Below the pieces are notes generated by a model. The model searched no databases. It had not been told where the DNA came from and worked only from the letters and a program-made list of their open reading frames with translations. From the NCBI RefSeq assembly GCF_003054705.1, contig NZ_QAYX01000022.1, forward strand, positions 124,001 through 188,000: 64,000 bases of DNA, read 5' to 3'. Position 1 is the first letter of the stretch, and the number at the start of each line of letters is the position of its first letter. A program made the translations under genes and the position numbers. Of this stretch, positions 28,462 to 38,055 are shown one piece after another. Source of the DNA: Opitutus sp. ER46 (lineage in GTDB: Bacteria; Verrucomicrobiota; Verrucomicrobiia; Opitutales; Opitutaceae).

Positions 28462-30834
28462 ATGCTCGAGAGATTCACAACTTGGATGTTCCGCTGGCGC
28501 ACGCCGCTCATCGCGGTGTTTGCCGCGCTCACGGCGGTGATGGCGTACTTCGCCGTCAACGTTCGCGTTGACGCCAGCTTCAACAAGTCGCTCCCCCGCG
28601 AACATCCCTACATCCAGACCTTCACCAAGCACCAGGGCACCTTTGGCGGCGCCAATCGCGTGCTCGTCGCCCTGGTCGCGAAGCGCGGAGACATGTTCAA
28701 CGAGCAGTTCTTCCGGGAACTGAAGCGTGCCACCGACGAGGTCACGTTCCTGCCGAGCATCGACCGCGCGCAGGTCCAGTCGTTGTTTACGCCGAACGTC
28801 CGGTATATTGAGGTCGTCGAGGATGGTTTCACGGGCGGCAACGTCATCCCGGGCGATTTCACGCCGACGCCGGCAAACTTCGCCACGGTGCGAGAGAACA
28901 TCATCAAATCGGGCAAGCTCGGTCAGCTTGTGGCCAATGACTTTACCGGCGCGATCGTCAGTGCCCCCGTGCTCGAGATCGACCCCAACACGGGTGAGAA
29001 GGTCGACTACGTTAAGGTGGCGCGCGGGCTGGAGCGTATCCGCGACCGCATTGCCGCCGACACGCACGGCGAGATCGAGGTACACATCATCGGGTTCGCG
29101 AAGGTGATCGGTGACGTCACCGAGGGCGCCTACGGCGTGATGGTCCTGTTCGGCGTCGCCGTGGTCGTCACCGCCCTCCTGGTCTGGCGCTATGCCGGCC
29201 GGTGGAAGCTCGCGGCGGCCCCGATCGTGGCCTCATTGGTGGCGGTCGTATGGCAACTTGGCGCCCTCACCGCGCTGGGCTATGGCATCGACACGTTCTC
29301 CATTCTCGTGCCGTTCCTGGTGTTCGCGATTGGTGTCAGCCACGGGGTGCAGAAGATCTGCACGTTCCGCAACGAGATGTTCAAGGGCAGCGACGGCCCG
29401 ACCGCCGCCCGGGCCGCGTTCATGCAGTTGATTCTTCCGGGCATCGTCGCGCTCTGCACCGACATCGTCGGCTTCGCCACGATGCTCGTGATCAAGATCC
29501 AGACGATCCGCGAACTCGCGATCACCGCGAGCCTGGGCGTGAGCGTCATCATCATCACCAACTTCTATCTGCTGCCGCTGATGCTCTCCTACCTGCGGCT
29601 GCCGGAATCGTACGCCCGTTGGGTCGCCGGGCAGCGCGCCTGGGGCGACCGCTTGTGCGAGCAACTCGCCCACAAGATGAAGCCGCGGCCGTCGCTGCTC
29701 ATCATCGTGGTCGCGCTTGCGCTCGGCCTTTGGGGACTTTCGAAGGCGGAGGACGTTCGCATCGGCGACACGCAGGTCGGCGTGCCGGAGCTGAAGCCAG
29801 ACTCCCGGTACAACCGGGACACCGCGCTCATCACGTCGAAGTTCAGCATCGGCGTGGATATCCTCCAGGTGATGGTGGAAACCGTGCCGAACGGTTGCGT
29901 TGACCACGAGGTGATGACCTTGATGGACCAGTTCGAGGGCCGGATCCGCGCCCTCGATGGCGTGCAGTCGGTGATATCGATTGCCTCCGTCGCCAAGACC
30001 GTGAACGCCGGCTATAGCGAGGGCTCGCTCAAGTGGCGGGTCCTGCCGCGCAACGAACAGGCCCTGGCCCAGGCGGTTTCACCGGTCGAGACCTCGACCG
30101 GCTTGCTCAATTCCGACGGCAGCGTGCTGCCCATCATGATCTTCCTCCGCGACCACAAGGCCGAGACGCTGCGTGCGGTGACCGACGCCGTGAAGGCGTT
30201 TCAGGCGGACCATTCCGGAGCCAAGGCGAAGTTCGTGCTCGCGAGCGGAAATGCCGGCGTGATGGCCGCGACCAACGAGGTCGTCGCGGCCGCGGAACGA
30301 CCGATTCTGTATTGGGTGTTCGGGGCTGTCGTGGTGCTTTGCCTCCTCACGTTCCGCTCGCTCCGCGCGGCGCTGTGCATCGTCACTCCCCTCGTGATCG
30401 TGAGCTTCCTGGCCTACGCGCTGATGGCTTACCTCAACATCGGGCTGAAGACCTCGACGCTCCCGATGCTGGCGCTGGGTATCGGCATCGGCGTCGACTA
30501 CGGCATCTACATCTTCGCGCGGCTCCAGGCCTCGTTGAAGGCGGGCGAGTATTTCGAGGACGCAACCGTGACGGCGTTGAAGGATGCCGGGACGGCGGTC
30601 GTGTTTACCGGCCTGACCCTGGCGATCGGCGTGAGCAGCTGGCTCTTCTCCAATCTCAAGTTCCAGGCCGACATGGGCCTGCTCCTCACGTTCATGTTCC
30701 TCGTGAACATGGTCGGCGCGATTGTCCTGATGCCCGCGATCGCGCGCTGGTTCTGGCGCCACCACACCGGACACACGGCCGTGCCTTTCCCAATGCGCAA
30801 GAGCGGAGATGCTGGAGTCGGAAACGGCGGCTGA
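28462..30834 (+). CDS. MMPL/RND family transporter
   Basis: A 790-residue inner-membrane protein of the RND superfamily, MMPL type. TM1 lies at about 14-34 (TPLIAVFAALTAVMAYFAV). A ~200-residue periplasmic domain follows, then TM2-6 (ITEGAYGVMVLFGVAVVVTALLVW onward). A second large periplasmic loop and a second TM block (YWVFGAVVVLCLLTFRSLRAAL, and GIGIGVDYGIYIFARLQ in TM10) complete the duplicated architecture. The GVDYGIYI motif corresponds to the proton-relay helix of MMPL/HAE transporters. MMPL relatives move hydrophobic molecules such as lipids and hopanoids. With DUF1302, DUF1329 and YCF48 genes upstream it probably forms an envelope-spanning route, but the cargo is unknown. No MFP adaptor or TolC gene is adjacent. 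Confidence 0.92.
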   Translation: MLERFTTWMFRWRTPLIAVFAALTAVMAYFAVNVRVDASFNKSLPREHPYIQTFTKHQGTFGGANRVLVALVAKRGDMFNEQFFRELKRATDEVTFLPSIDRAQVQSLFTPNVRYIEVVEDGFTGGNVIPGDFTPTPANFATVRENIIKSGKLGQLVANDFTGAIVSAPVLEIDPNTGEKVDYVKVARGLERIRDRIAADTHGEIEVHIIGFAKVIGDVTEGAYGVMVLFGVAVVVTALLVWRYAGRWKLAAAPIVASLVAVVWQLGALTALGYGIDTFSILVPFLVFAIGVSHGVQKICTFRNEMFKGSDGPTAARAAFMQLILPGIVALCTDIVGFATMLVIKIQTIRELAITASLGVSVIIITNFYLLPLMLSYLRLPESYARWVAGQRAWGDRLCEQLAHKMKPRPSLLIIVVALALGLWGLSKAEDVRIGDTQVGVPELKPDSRYNRDTALITSKFSIGVDILQVMVETVPNGCVDHEVMTLMDQFEGRIRALDGVQSVISIASVAKTVNAGYSEGSLKWRVLPRNEQALAQAVSPVETSTGLLNSDGSVLPIMIFLRDHKAETLRAVTDAVKAFQADHSGAKAKFVLASGNAGVMAATNEVVAAAERPILYWVFGAVVVLCLLTFRSLRAALCIVTPLVIVSFLAYALMAYLNIGLKTSTLPMLALGIGIGVDYGIYIFARLQASLKAGEYFEDATVTALKDAGTAVVFTGLTLAIGVSSWLFSNLKFQADMGLLLTFMFLVNMVGAIVLMPAIARWFWRHHTGHTAVPFPMRKSGDAGVGNGG

Positions 30835-30963
30835 GGATCGGCGTGCGTGGGCACCCCGCGCGTGCCTGCCGCCCCACTGGTGGCGGAAGAACCCAACCGG
30901 CGCTCATTCGCGAACTTGCCCCAGGGAAGATTCCCTGTCTGCTGTCTCCCACCCGCGCCTCTC

Positions 30964-32112
30964 ATGCCTGCTGATCCCACCGCCGCCCCACTCCTCTCGG
31001 AGACTCAGCGCCGCATTGTCGGGTTTGCGCTCACGTTGCTGGCCCTGTTCGCGTCGCTGGCGCTCATCGTGGCGGCGTTCGCCGGATTCGGCGCGCTGCT
31101 TGGATTCTTCTCATCGGTGATCTGGCCCCTCGCGGTGGCCGGAGTGCTCGCGCTGATCCTGCGGCCGGTGGTCGACTGGCTCGAACGGCGGATGCGACTG
31201 CGGCGGCTGGCGGCCGTCATCCTCCTCTATGGCGCGGTCCTGCTCCTGATCTCCGGTGCCCTGCTGCTCATCCTTCCTCCGCTGATCGACCAGACCCTCG
31301 AGTTCATCGCGTACGTGCCGACGCTCTGGGAGAACGTCACGACGTACGTCCAGCAGCACTATCCCGCGTGGATGGAAACCGTGCGTGGCCAGCTGGAACG
31401 GCGCGGGCTGCCGAGCATCTCGGAGATGATCGGCACGGAGACGAAGGCGCTGCTGGCGCAAACCGTACCGTCGCTGCGCATGGCCTTTGGCGGACTGCTC
31501 AACGTGGTCGGGTTCCTCACCCACGTGGTCATCATTCCGGTGTACCTGTTCTTCTTCCTGCTGATGCGCGGGGAGCCGACCCAGCATCTCGGCAGCCACC
31601 TGCCCTTCCTGCGGCCGAGCGTGCGCGACGATGTGGTGTTCCTGGCAAACGAGTTTGTCGGCATCATCGAGTCGTTCTTCCGCGGGCAGCTGCTGATTGG
31701 GCTCTGCATGGGGCTGCTCTATGCCGCGGGCTTCACGATTGTCGGATTGAAGTTCGGCCTCTTCATCGGCCTCGCGCTCGGCTTCCTCAACATCATCCCC
31801 TACCTCGGTACCATCCTCGGCCTGGCGACGACGCTGCCGCTTGCCTTCTTCCAGCCGGACGGTGGCCTGCAACTGGTGGGTTGGGTGATCGGGGTGACAC
31901 TGATCGTCCAGGCGATCGAGAGCTGGGTGCTGACGCCGAAGATCATGGGGGATCAGACCGGGCTGCACCCGGCTGCGATCATTTTCGCCGTCTTCTTCTG
32001 GGGCACGGCGTTTCACGGCGTGCTCGGCATGCTGCTCGCGGTGCCGCTGACGGCGTTCTTCGTGACGGCGTGGCGCCTGGCCAAGCGCAAGTATTTCCGC
32101 GCCGATGCCTGA
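30964..32112 (+). CDS. AI-2E family transporter / PerM-like permease
   Basis: The ATG at 30964 (MPADPTAAPLLSETQRRIV) gives 382 residues. Eight hydrophobic segments can be followed, starting with FALTLLALFASLALIVAAFAG and ending with FHGVLGMLLAVPLTAFFVTAW. Family blocks include IWPLAVAGVLALILRPVVDWLERR, PVYLFFFLLMRGE and IPYLGTILGLATTLPLAFF. Members export small molecules (AI-2 in TqsA) or act as Na+/H+ antiporters, and the substrate here is not readable. Its 3' end overlaps the zinc-ribbon gene by eight bases, implying coupled translation. The frame open upstream to 30847 is rejected as Arg/Pro-rich non-coding. Confidence 0.9.
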   Translation: MPADPTAAPLLSETQRRIVGFALTLLALFASLALIVAAFAGFGALLGFFSSVIWPLAVAGVLALILRPVVDWLERRMRLRRLAAVILLYGAVLLLISGALLLILPPLIDQTLEFIAYVPTLWENVTTYVQQHYPAWMETVRGQLERRGLPSISEMIGTETKALLAQTVPSLRMAFGGLLNVVGFLTHVVIIPVYLFFFLLMRGEPTQHLGSHLPFLRPSVRDDVVFLANEFVGIIESFFRGQLLIGLCMGLLYAAGFTIVGLKFGLFIGLALGFLNIIPYLGTILGLATTLPLAFFQPDGGLQLVGWVIGVTLIVQAIESWVLTPKIMGDQTGLHPAAIIFAVFFWGTAFHGVLGMLLAVPLTAFFVTAWRLAKRKYFRADA

Positions 32113-32386
32113 GCTGCCTGCGCCCGACGAATGCGCCAATTGCGGCGCACGCATCCCCCGCGGAGCCAAGGCGTGTCCCGAGTGTGGCGCCGACGAACGC
32201 ACGGGATGGCGGGACAGCTCGATCTACGACGGTCTCGACCTGCCGGAGTCCGCCTATGCCGACGAGAACACCCCGGCCCCGCGGCGACGATCCACCCGGG
32301 TCAATGGGCTGCCCTGGTACTGGTGGGCGGTTGCCGCTGCGCTGCTGGTGGGATTGCTCCTCTGGTGGCTTGGGGCGCTGCGGTGA
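32105..32386 (+). CDS. Small zinc-ribbon membrane protein
   Basis: A 93-residue protein with an N-terminal zinc ribbon of two CxxC pairs (CANCGARIPRGAKACPECGA). It has a short acidic linker with SSIYDGLDLPES, and a C-terminal membrane helix at about 70-90 (WYWWAVAAALLVGLLLWWLG). The start overlaps the 3' end of the permease gene by eight bases, so the two are translationally coupled. The topology suggests a tail-anchored protein with its ribbon in the cytoplasm. No function is known to me. Confidence 0.82.
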   Translation: MPELPAPDECANCGARIPRGAKACPECGADERTGWRDSSIYDGLDLPESAYADENTPAPRRRSTRVNGLPWYWWAVAAALLVGLLLWWLGALR

Positions 32387-32478
32387 TGCGGCCCGCGGTG
32401 TGGTCGGAGCTGAACGCGATTCCCTCCGACTGGTTGCGCCGGCCGGCACTTTCCGAATGCTTGCGGTCTTTCTGACGC

Positions 32479-35226
32479 ATGCCCTGGCAGGTTGAGTTTC
32501 GCGCGGGTGTCTGGCTCCCCCAGATCGACTGGTGGCTGGATGCGCATTTCCCCAAGCCACGGTCCTTTGTCTCCCACGCGCACTCCGATCATATCGCCCC
32601 GCACGGCGAGATTCTCTGCTCAGCCGGCACCTCGCGCCTCATGCAAGCGCGGATGCCCGGGGAACGCGTGGAGCACGTCCTGCCGTTTGGACAGGGCGAG
32701 CGCCTGACGCCCGACTGCGACGTCACGCTCTATCCCGCCGGCCATATCTTCGGGTCGGCACAGGCGCTGCTCCTGCACCAGCAGCACGGTCGTTTGCTCT
32801 ACACGGGAGATTTCAAGCTACGCCAGGGGCGCTCGGCGGAAGCGTGCGCGACACCTCGGGCGGACGTGCTCGTGATGGAGACGACGTTCGGCCGACCGCA
32901 CTACGTGTTTCCGCCCACGGTCCAGGTGCTGCGGGACATCGCGGCGTTCTGCCATGCGTGCCTCGATGACGGAGAGGTCCCCGTGTTGTTTGGCTATAGC
33001 CTCGGCAAAAGCCAGGAACTGCTGAGCGGCCTGGCGGAGGCGCGGCTGCCGATTCTGCTCCACCCGCAGACGCTGCGGTTGACGCGAATCTACGAGGAAC
33101 TCGGCATGACGTTCCCCGTGTACCGCGGGGTCGGGACCGGACCCGCGACAGGGCATGTGGTCATCTGTCCACCGCAGGCGCCCGACAGCACGTTCCTCCG
33201 GCAGCTCGGGCCGCGGCGCACCGCGATGGTTACGGGCTGGGCGATGGATCCGGGCGCAAAGTATCAGTATCGATGTGACGCGATGTTTCCGCTGTCGGAT
33301 CACGCGGACTACCCCGATCTCCTGCGCTTTGTGGAGGCGGTGCAGCCGAAGCTGGTGTTCACCCTGCACGGGTTCGCGCAGGATTTTGCCCGCACGCTGC
33401 GCGACCGCGGCGTCGAGGCGTGGGCGATCGGCGAAGACAACCAGCTTGAGTTCGGGTTGGCGGGACGAACCGAAGCGCGGCCGGCGTCGGCCGGGACTGA
33501 TGCGGACTCGGCCGCCGCGGCACCGGCGAGCCCCTGCGAGCCGGGCGCGGCCAACTGTTTCGGGCGGTTTGCGGCGGTGGCCGAACAGGTCCGTGCGACG
33601 CCCCGCAAGCTGGAGAAGGTGGAGATCCTGCGCGCGTACCTGACGGAACTCTCGGCGGCGGACGCGGCGACCGCCGTGGTCTTTCTGACCGGCCGGGCGT
33701 TTCCCCAAGCCGACGGCCGCGTGCTCACGCTCGGTTGGGCGGTGATCAAGCGTGCCGTGCTCGAAGTGGCGGGACTGAGTGAGGCCGACTATCGGGCGGC
33801 GTATCATCGTTTCGCGGACGCCGGCGAGGCGGCGGAGGCGCTGCTGCAGCGAGCGAGGCCGGGCCAGGCCCACGCGGCGGCGAGCCCGACCTTGGCGGCA
33901 GTGGCGGAGCTCTTCGCGGAGATTGCGGCGACGCGCGGACCGGTGGCGAAGCTGGAGTGGCTGCAGCGGTGTCTGGCGGTGATGACACCGGCGGAGGCGA
34001 AGTACCTGGTGAAGATCGTCACCGGTGATCTGCGCATCGGGCTGAAGGAGGGCCTGGTGGAGGAAGCAATCGCGGCGGCGACGGCCGAACCGACGGAAGC
34101 GATTCGACAGGCAAATATGCTGGCTGGCGACATCGCGGAAGTGACGCGCGCGGCGCGGGAGGGGCGCTTGGGCGCGATTGAGTTGAGAGTGTTTCGCCCG
34201 CTGCAGTTCATGCTGGCGAGCGCCGAGCCGACGGCGGAGGCAATCCTGGCGCGACTCGGCGCACCGGTGTGGCTGGAAGAGAAGTACGACGGGATCAGGT
34301 GCCAGGTGCACAAGGCCGGGGATCGTGCGGAGCTATACTCGCGCGACCTGAAGCGAATCACGGAGCAGTTCCCGGACTTGGTGCGGGGCGTCGAAAAGGT
34401 GCCGGGGGACTTCATCGTGGATGGCGAGTTGCTGGCGTGGCGCGACGGACGGGCGTTGCCCTTTGCCGAGCTGCAGAAGCGGCTGGGGCGCAAGGGCGAC
34501 GACTTCTTTCTCGGCGCGGAAATCCCGGTCTCGATCTCGTGTTACGATCTCCTCTGGGCTGGCGGCCGCGCGCTGTTGAACGAGCCGCTGGCGCAGCGGC
34601 GGGCGGAACTCGAACAACTGTTGGCCCGCGTGCCGGCAGGGGCGCCGCTGGTGCTGGCGCCGACGCGCCAGGCGGAAACGGCGGCGGATATCGAGGCGGC
34701 GTTCCTGGTGGCACGGCAACGAGGCAACGAAGGCCTGATGGCGAAAGATCCAAGCAGCGCCTATGCGCCGGGGCGGCGGGGACTCGCGTGGCTGAAGTTG
34801 AAGAAGGCATACGCGACCCTCGACGTGGTGGTGGTGGGCGTGGAGTACGGGCATGGCAAGCGACGCGATGTGTTGAGCGACTACACGTTCGCGATCCGCG
34901 ATGGCGCGAGCGACCGGCTGCTGACGGTGGGCAAGGCGTACTCCGGACTGACGGACCTGGAGATCGCGGCGATGACCGAGCATTTTCTGGCGCACACGGT
35001 GGAGGAACGCGGCCGCTATCGCGTGGTGGTGCCCGACACGGTGTTGGAGGTCGCGTTCGACACCATCCAGCCGAGCAACCGGCACCAGAGCGGTTTTGCG
35101 CTCCGCTTTCCCCGGATTGTTCGCATCCGCACGGACAAAACCCCTGCCGAGATCGATACCCTCGACACGTGTCGGAAGCTCGCCGCCGCTGCCCAGTCGA
35201 TTCCCTCGCAAGGAACGAATCACTAG
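32479..35226 (+). CDS. Ligase-associated DNA exonuclease fused to ATP-dependent DNA ligase
   Basis: This 915-residue protein joins two enzymes normally encoded by separate genes. Residues about 1-335 are a metallo-beta-lactamase/beta-CASP nuclease: SHAHSDHIAPHG (HxHxDH), AGHIFGSAQALL, YTGDFKLR, GYSLGKSQELL, PLSDHADY and FTLHGF. After an Ala/Pro linker (about 336-365), a type-B bacterial ATP-dependent ligase spans about 370-905. It has a DNA-binding domain, the nucleotidyltransferase motif EEKYDGIRCQVH with adenylated K602, DGELLAW, NEGLMAKDP, LKLKKAY and the OB domain ending QSGFALRFPRIVRIR. With the Lhr helicase and PdeM genes that follow, it forms the ligase-associated DNA damage-response cassette. 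The gene lies 92 bases after the zinc-ribbon gene. Confidence 0.93.
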   Translation: MPWQVEFRAGVWLPQIDWWLDAHFPKPRSFVSHAHSDHIAPHGEILCSAGTSRLMQARMPGERVEHVLPFGQGERLTPDCDVTLYPAGHIFGSAQALLLHQQHGRLLYTGDFKLRQGRSAEACATPRADVLVMETTFGRPHYVFPPTVQVLRDIAAFCHACLDDGEVPVLFGYSLGKSQELLSGLAEARLPILLHPQTLRLTRIYEELGMTFPVYRGVGTGPATGHVVICPPQAPDSTFLRQLGPRRTAMVTGWAMDPGAKYQYRCDAMFPLSDHADYPDLLRFVEAVQPKLVFTLHGFAQDFARTLRDRGVEAWAIGEDNQLEFGLAGRTEARPASAGTDADSAAAAPASPCEPGAANCFGRFAAVAEQVRATPRKLEKVEILRAYLTELSAADAATAVVFLTGRAFPQADGRVLTLGWAVIKRAVLEVAGLSEADYRAAYHRFADAGEAAEALLQRARPGQAHAAASPTLAAVAELFAEIAATRGPVAKLEWLQRCLAVMTPAEAKYLVKIVTGDLRIGLKEGLVEEAIAAATAEPTEAIRQANMLAGDIAEVTRAAREGRLGAIELRVFRPLQFMLASAEPTAEAILARLGAPVWLEEKYDGIRCQVHKAGDRAELYSRDLKRITEQFPDLVRGVEKVPGDFIVDGELLAWRDGRALPFAELQKRLGRKGDDFFLGAEIPVSISCYDLLWAGGRALLNEPLAQRRAELEQLLARVPAGAPLVLAPTRQAETAADIEAAFLVARQRGNEGLMAKDPSSAYAPGRRGLAWLKLKKAYATLDVVVVGVEYGHGKRRDVLSDYTFAIRDGASDRLLTVGKAYSGLTDLEIAAMTEHFLAHTVEERGRYRVVVPDTVLEVAFDTIQPSNRHQSGFALRFPRIVRIRTDKTPAEIDTLDTCRKLAAAAQSIPSQGTNH

Positions 35227-35350
35227 CCTAGCCATCGCTTGCCGGGGGGGCGAATTCGATGGCCTGGGCTCCGATTCCAGGCGCCGACACGTCGAGTGTG
35301 TCGGGTGGAGACCGGGTCGACGGCCGGCCGGGAATAGGTATGGTCCGCCC

Positions 35351-38032
35351 ATGTTCACTTGGGTCCGGGAACCTGCCCACGATGCGCCGTGGCTCTTGCG
35401 AGCGCTCCATCCCGAGCTCGCAACCTGGTTCCGCGCTCGATTTGGGGCGTTTGCCCCGGCCCAGCTGGCGGCAGTACCCGAAGTACTCGCCAGGCGTTCT
35501 CTCCTGCTTTCCTCGCCCACGGGCAGCGGCAAGACGCTCGCGGCGTTTCTCGGCGTCTTCGACTACCTCGCCCGAGCGCACGACGCAGGCGCAGCCCGGG
35601 ACGGGATCGTCGCCGTGTACGTCTCTCCGCTTCGGGCCCTCGCTTACGATCTCAGCAAGAATTTGCAGTCGCCTCTCGATGAACTCGGCTGGTCCTGGCT
35701 GCGGGTCGGCGCGCGGACGGGGGACACCACCGTCAAGGAACGCGCACAGCAGCGTCGGCACCCGCCGCACATTCTCGTCACCACTCCGGAGAGTCTGACG
35801 ATCCTGCTCAGCCAGCCGTCCTGGCTGCCAGCGTTCCGCACGGTTCGTTTCTTCATCGCGGACGAACTGCATGCATTGGCGGAAAACAAGCGCGGCACCA
35901 TGGCCGTTCTCGCCGCCGAACGCCTCCACGAAATTGCGGCGACCGCCGCATCTAGCGCCGCGACCGATGGGCCCGGCCCGCCGGGCAACGCCGCTCCAAA
36001 CGCCCTCGTCCGCATCGGGCTCTCCGCCACGGTGACCCCGCTCGAGACCATGGCCGCGTTCCTCGTGGGCCCGGAGCGCGATTGTCGCCTGATCGAGATC
36101 GCCGAGCGCCGGCGGGCGCGCATCGAAGTGTTTTCTCCCCTGCGCGACCACGCGTACCCACCGGCCGGCTACACCGCGTCCCGCGTGTTGCTGGAACTGG
36201 GCACGCTGCTGGGGAGTAAACGCACCACGCTCATCTTCACCAATACGCGTTCCGGCGCCGAGCATATCGGTCTGCGCCTGAAGCAACTCCTGCCCGCACT
36301 CACGAACCAGATTGAGGTCCACCACGCCTCGCTTGACCGCAGCGTCCGGCTCGAGGTCGAGGATCGCCTCAAGCGCGGCGAGCTCCGCGCGGTCGTCTGT
36401 TCCACGTCACTGGAGATGGGCATCGATATCGGATCCATCGACACCGTCGTGATGGTCTCCGCGCCGAAGGGCGTTGCCCGCGCCCTGCAGCGCATCGGCC
36501 GCTCCGGTCACTCGATGCGCGAATCCCCTCACGGCGTGCTCGTCGCGAGCAACATCAACGACCTGGCCGAGTGCGCCGTCACCGCCCGGATGATGGAAGG
36601 TCGCGCCCTCGAGCCCGTACGCATTCACGACGCCCCGCTGGATGTGCTCGCGCAGACGCTCGTCAGTCTCGCTGTGTTTGGCAGCGTCACCTCCGAGGAA
36701 GCGTTCGCCTTTCTTCGCCGCACCTACCCGTATCGCGCGCTGGCCCGGGCGGATTTCGACCGCGTGCTGCGCTATCTGCGTGGCGGCGGCGCCGCGCTCG
36801 AGGCGAATTACGAGGCTCTCTTCGGCAAGGTCCGGGTCGACGCCTTGGGCCTACTGACGCTCCCCGCGCCCCGCGTCGCCCGCGAGTTCTTCCAGAACGT
36901 CGGCACCATTGCCACGGAGAGCATGGTGCAGGTGCAACTTGGCCGGCGGAAGATCGGTCAGGTCGAGGAGTCCTTCATCAAAGGCCTGCGCGTCGGCGAT
37001 GTTTTTGTTCTCAACGGCCGCACGCTCCGGCTTCTCGAAACGCGCCTGCTCACCGCCAAAGTCGCTGCCGCGGACAGCGCGGTTCCGACCGTTCCCCGAT
37101 GGTACGCGAACAAAATGCCGCTCGCCTCGGGGCTTGCCGCCGCCGTGGTGCAGCTCCGCACGGAGCTTGCCGCCCGCCTCACCACCGGGACGCCAGCCAC
37201 TCCCCGGTCCCACTCGATTGCGGCCGCCGCCCCGCAGGCGCCCGACCAGACTGATCCGCCGGCCGCGGCCGTGGCCGCGCACTGGCTGCAGTCGGAATAC
37301 GCCCTCTCCGCAGCCAACGCCCGCGCTCTTGTTGAGCACTTCGCGCTCCAGGCGCGCGTCTCCGCGATCCCCACCGCCGCCACGTTTCTCATCGAGCGTT
37401 ACGACCATCGCGGGCTGATCCACTACTTCTTTCACGCGCTCATCGGTCGCTCGGCCAATGACGCCGTGTCGCGTATCATCGCGCAACGGGTCCAGGAGAC
37501 GAAGGGCGGCAATGCACTCGTCACCATCGATGACTATGGATTCCTCCTCACGCTGAAGCCCTTCCAGGCGATGACGCCCGACGAGTGGCGGTCGCTCTTT
37601 CGGCGCGAGGACGCCGAGTCCGCCCTTCGCACGGCGTTGGCGGAGAGCAGCCTTGTAAAGTGGCAGTTTCGCGGCGTCGCCCAGACGGGTCTCATGGTGC
37701 CCCGTCGGGTCCGGGGCCAGGAACGGGGCGCACGGGCGCTGCAATGGAGTTCGGAGATCATCTTCGAAGTGCTGCGGAGGCACGAGCCCGACCACCCCCT
37801 GCTCGTCGAGGCCTATGCCGAGGCGACGTTGCGATTTCTCGATCTGCCCCGCGCCCTTGCCTTCCTCGAAAAAGTCGCCGATTTGCGCTGGGACTTTCGT
37901 ACGTTGCCGCGGGTCAGCCCCTTCTCTTTCGGCATCTACGTTTCCCGCATCAGAGAGACCATGACCCTTGAGGACCCTGAGACCACGATCGAGCGGCTGT
38001 ACCACGAAATGTATGGCACGGGTGCCGGCTAA
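35351..38032 (+). CDS. Ligase-associated Lhr-type DNA helicase
   Basis: An ATP-dependent 3'-5' helicase of the Lhr-core family, 893 residues from the ATG at 35351 (MFTWVREPAHDAPWLLRALHPEL). RecA1 motifs are Q-like FAPAQLAAVP, Walker A SSPTGSGKTLAAF, DELHALAENKRG (motif II) and IGLSATV (III). RecA2 shows LIFTNTRSGAEHI, STSLEMGIDIGSID and ALQRIGRSGHSMRE (VI). A winged-helix domain and the Lhr C-terminal domain (SFGIYVSRIRETMTLEDPE) follow. It sits 124 bases after the exonuclease-ligase fusion and 23 bases before pdeM. The reading frame is open further upstream into the ligase gene, but that sequence is not helicase-like. Confidence 0.93.
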   Translation: MFTWVREPAHDAPWLLRALHPELATWFRARFGAFAPAQLAAVPEVLARRSLLLSSPTGSGKTLAAFLGVFDYLARAHDAGAARDGIVAVYVSPLRALAYDLSKNLQSPLDELGWSWLRVGARTGDTTVKERAQQRRHPPHILVTTPESLTILLSQPSWLPAFRTVRFFIADELHALAENKRGTMAVLAAERLHEIAATAASSAATDGPGPPGNAAPNALVRIGLSATVTPLETMAAFLVGPERDCRLIEIAERRRARIEVFSPLRDHAYPPAGYTASRVLLELGTLLGSKRTTLIFTNTRSGAEHIGLRLKQLLPALTNQIEVHHASLDRSVRLEVEDRLKRGELRAVVCSTSLEMGIDIGSIDTVVMVSAPKGVARALQRIGRSGHSMRESPHGVLVASNINDLAECAVTARMMEGRALEPVRIHDAPLDVLAQTLVSLAVFGSVTSEEAFAFLRRTYPYRALARADFDRVLRYLRGGGAALEANYEALFGKVRVDALGLLTLPAPRVAREFFQNVGTIATESMVQVQLGRRKIGQVEESFIKGLRVGDVFVLNGRTLRLLETRLLTAKVAAADSAVPTVPRWYANKMPLASGLAAAVVQLRTELAARLTTGTPATPRSHSIAAAAPQAPDQTDPPAAAVAAHWLQSEYALSAANARALVEHFALQARVSAIPTAATFLIERYDHRGLIHYFFHALIGRSANDAVSRIIAQRVQETKGGNALVTIDDYGFLLTLKPFQAMTPDEWRSLFRREDAESALRTALAESSLVKWQFRGVAQTGLMVPRRVRGQERGARALQWSSEIIFEVLRRHEPDHPLLVEAYAEATLRFLDLPRALAFLEKVADLRWDFRTLPRVSPFSFGIYVSRIRETMTLEDPETTIERLYHEMYGTGAG

Positions 38033-38055
38033 CGCTATTTCTCCGCGTTCCTGTC

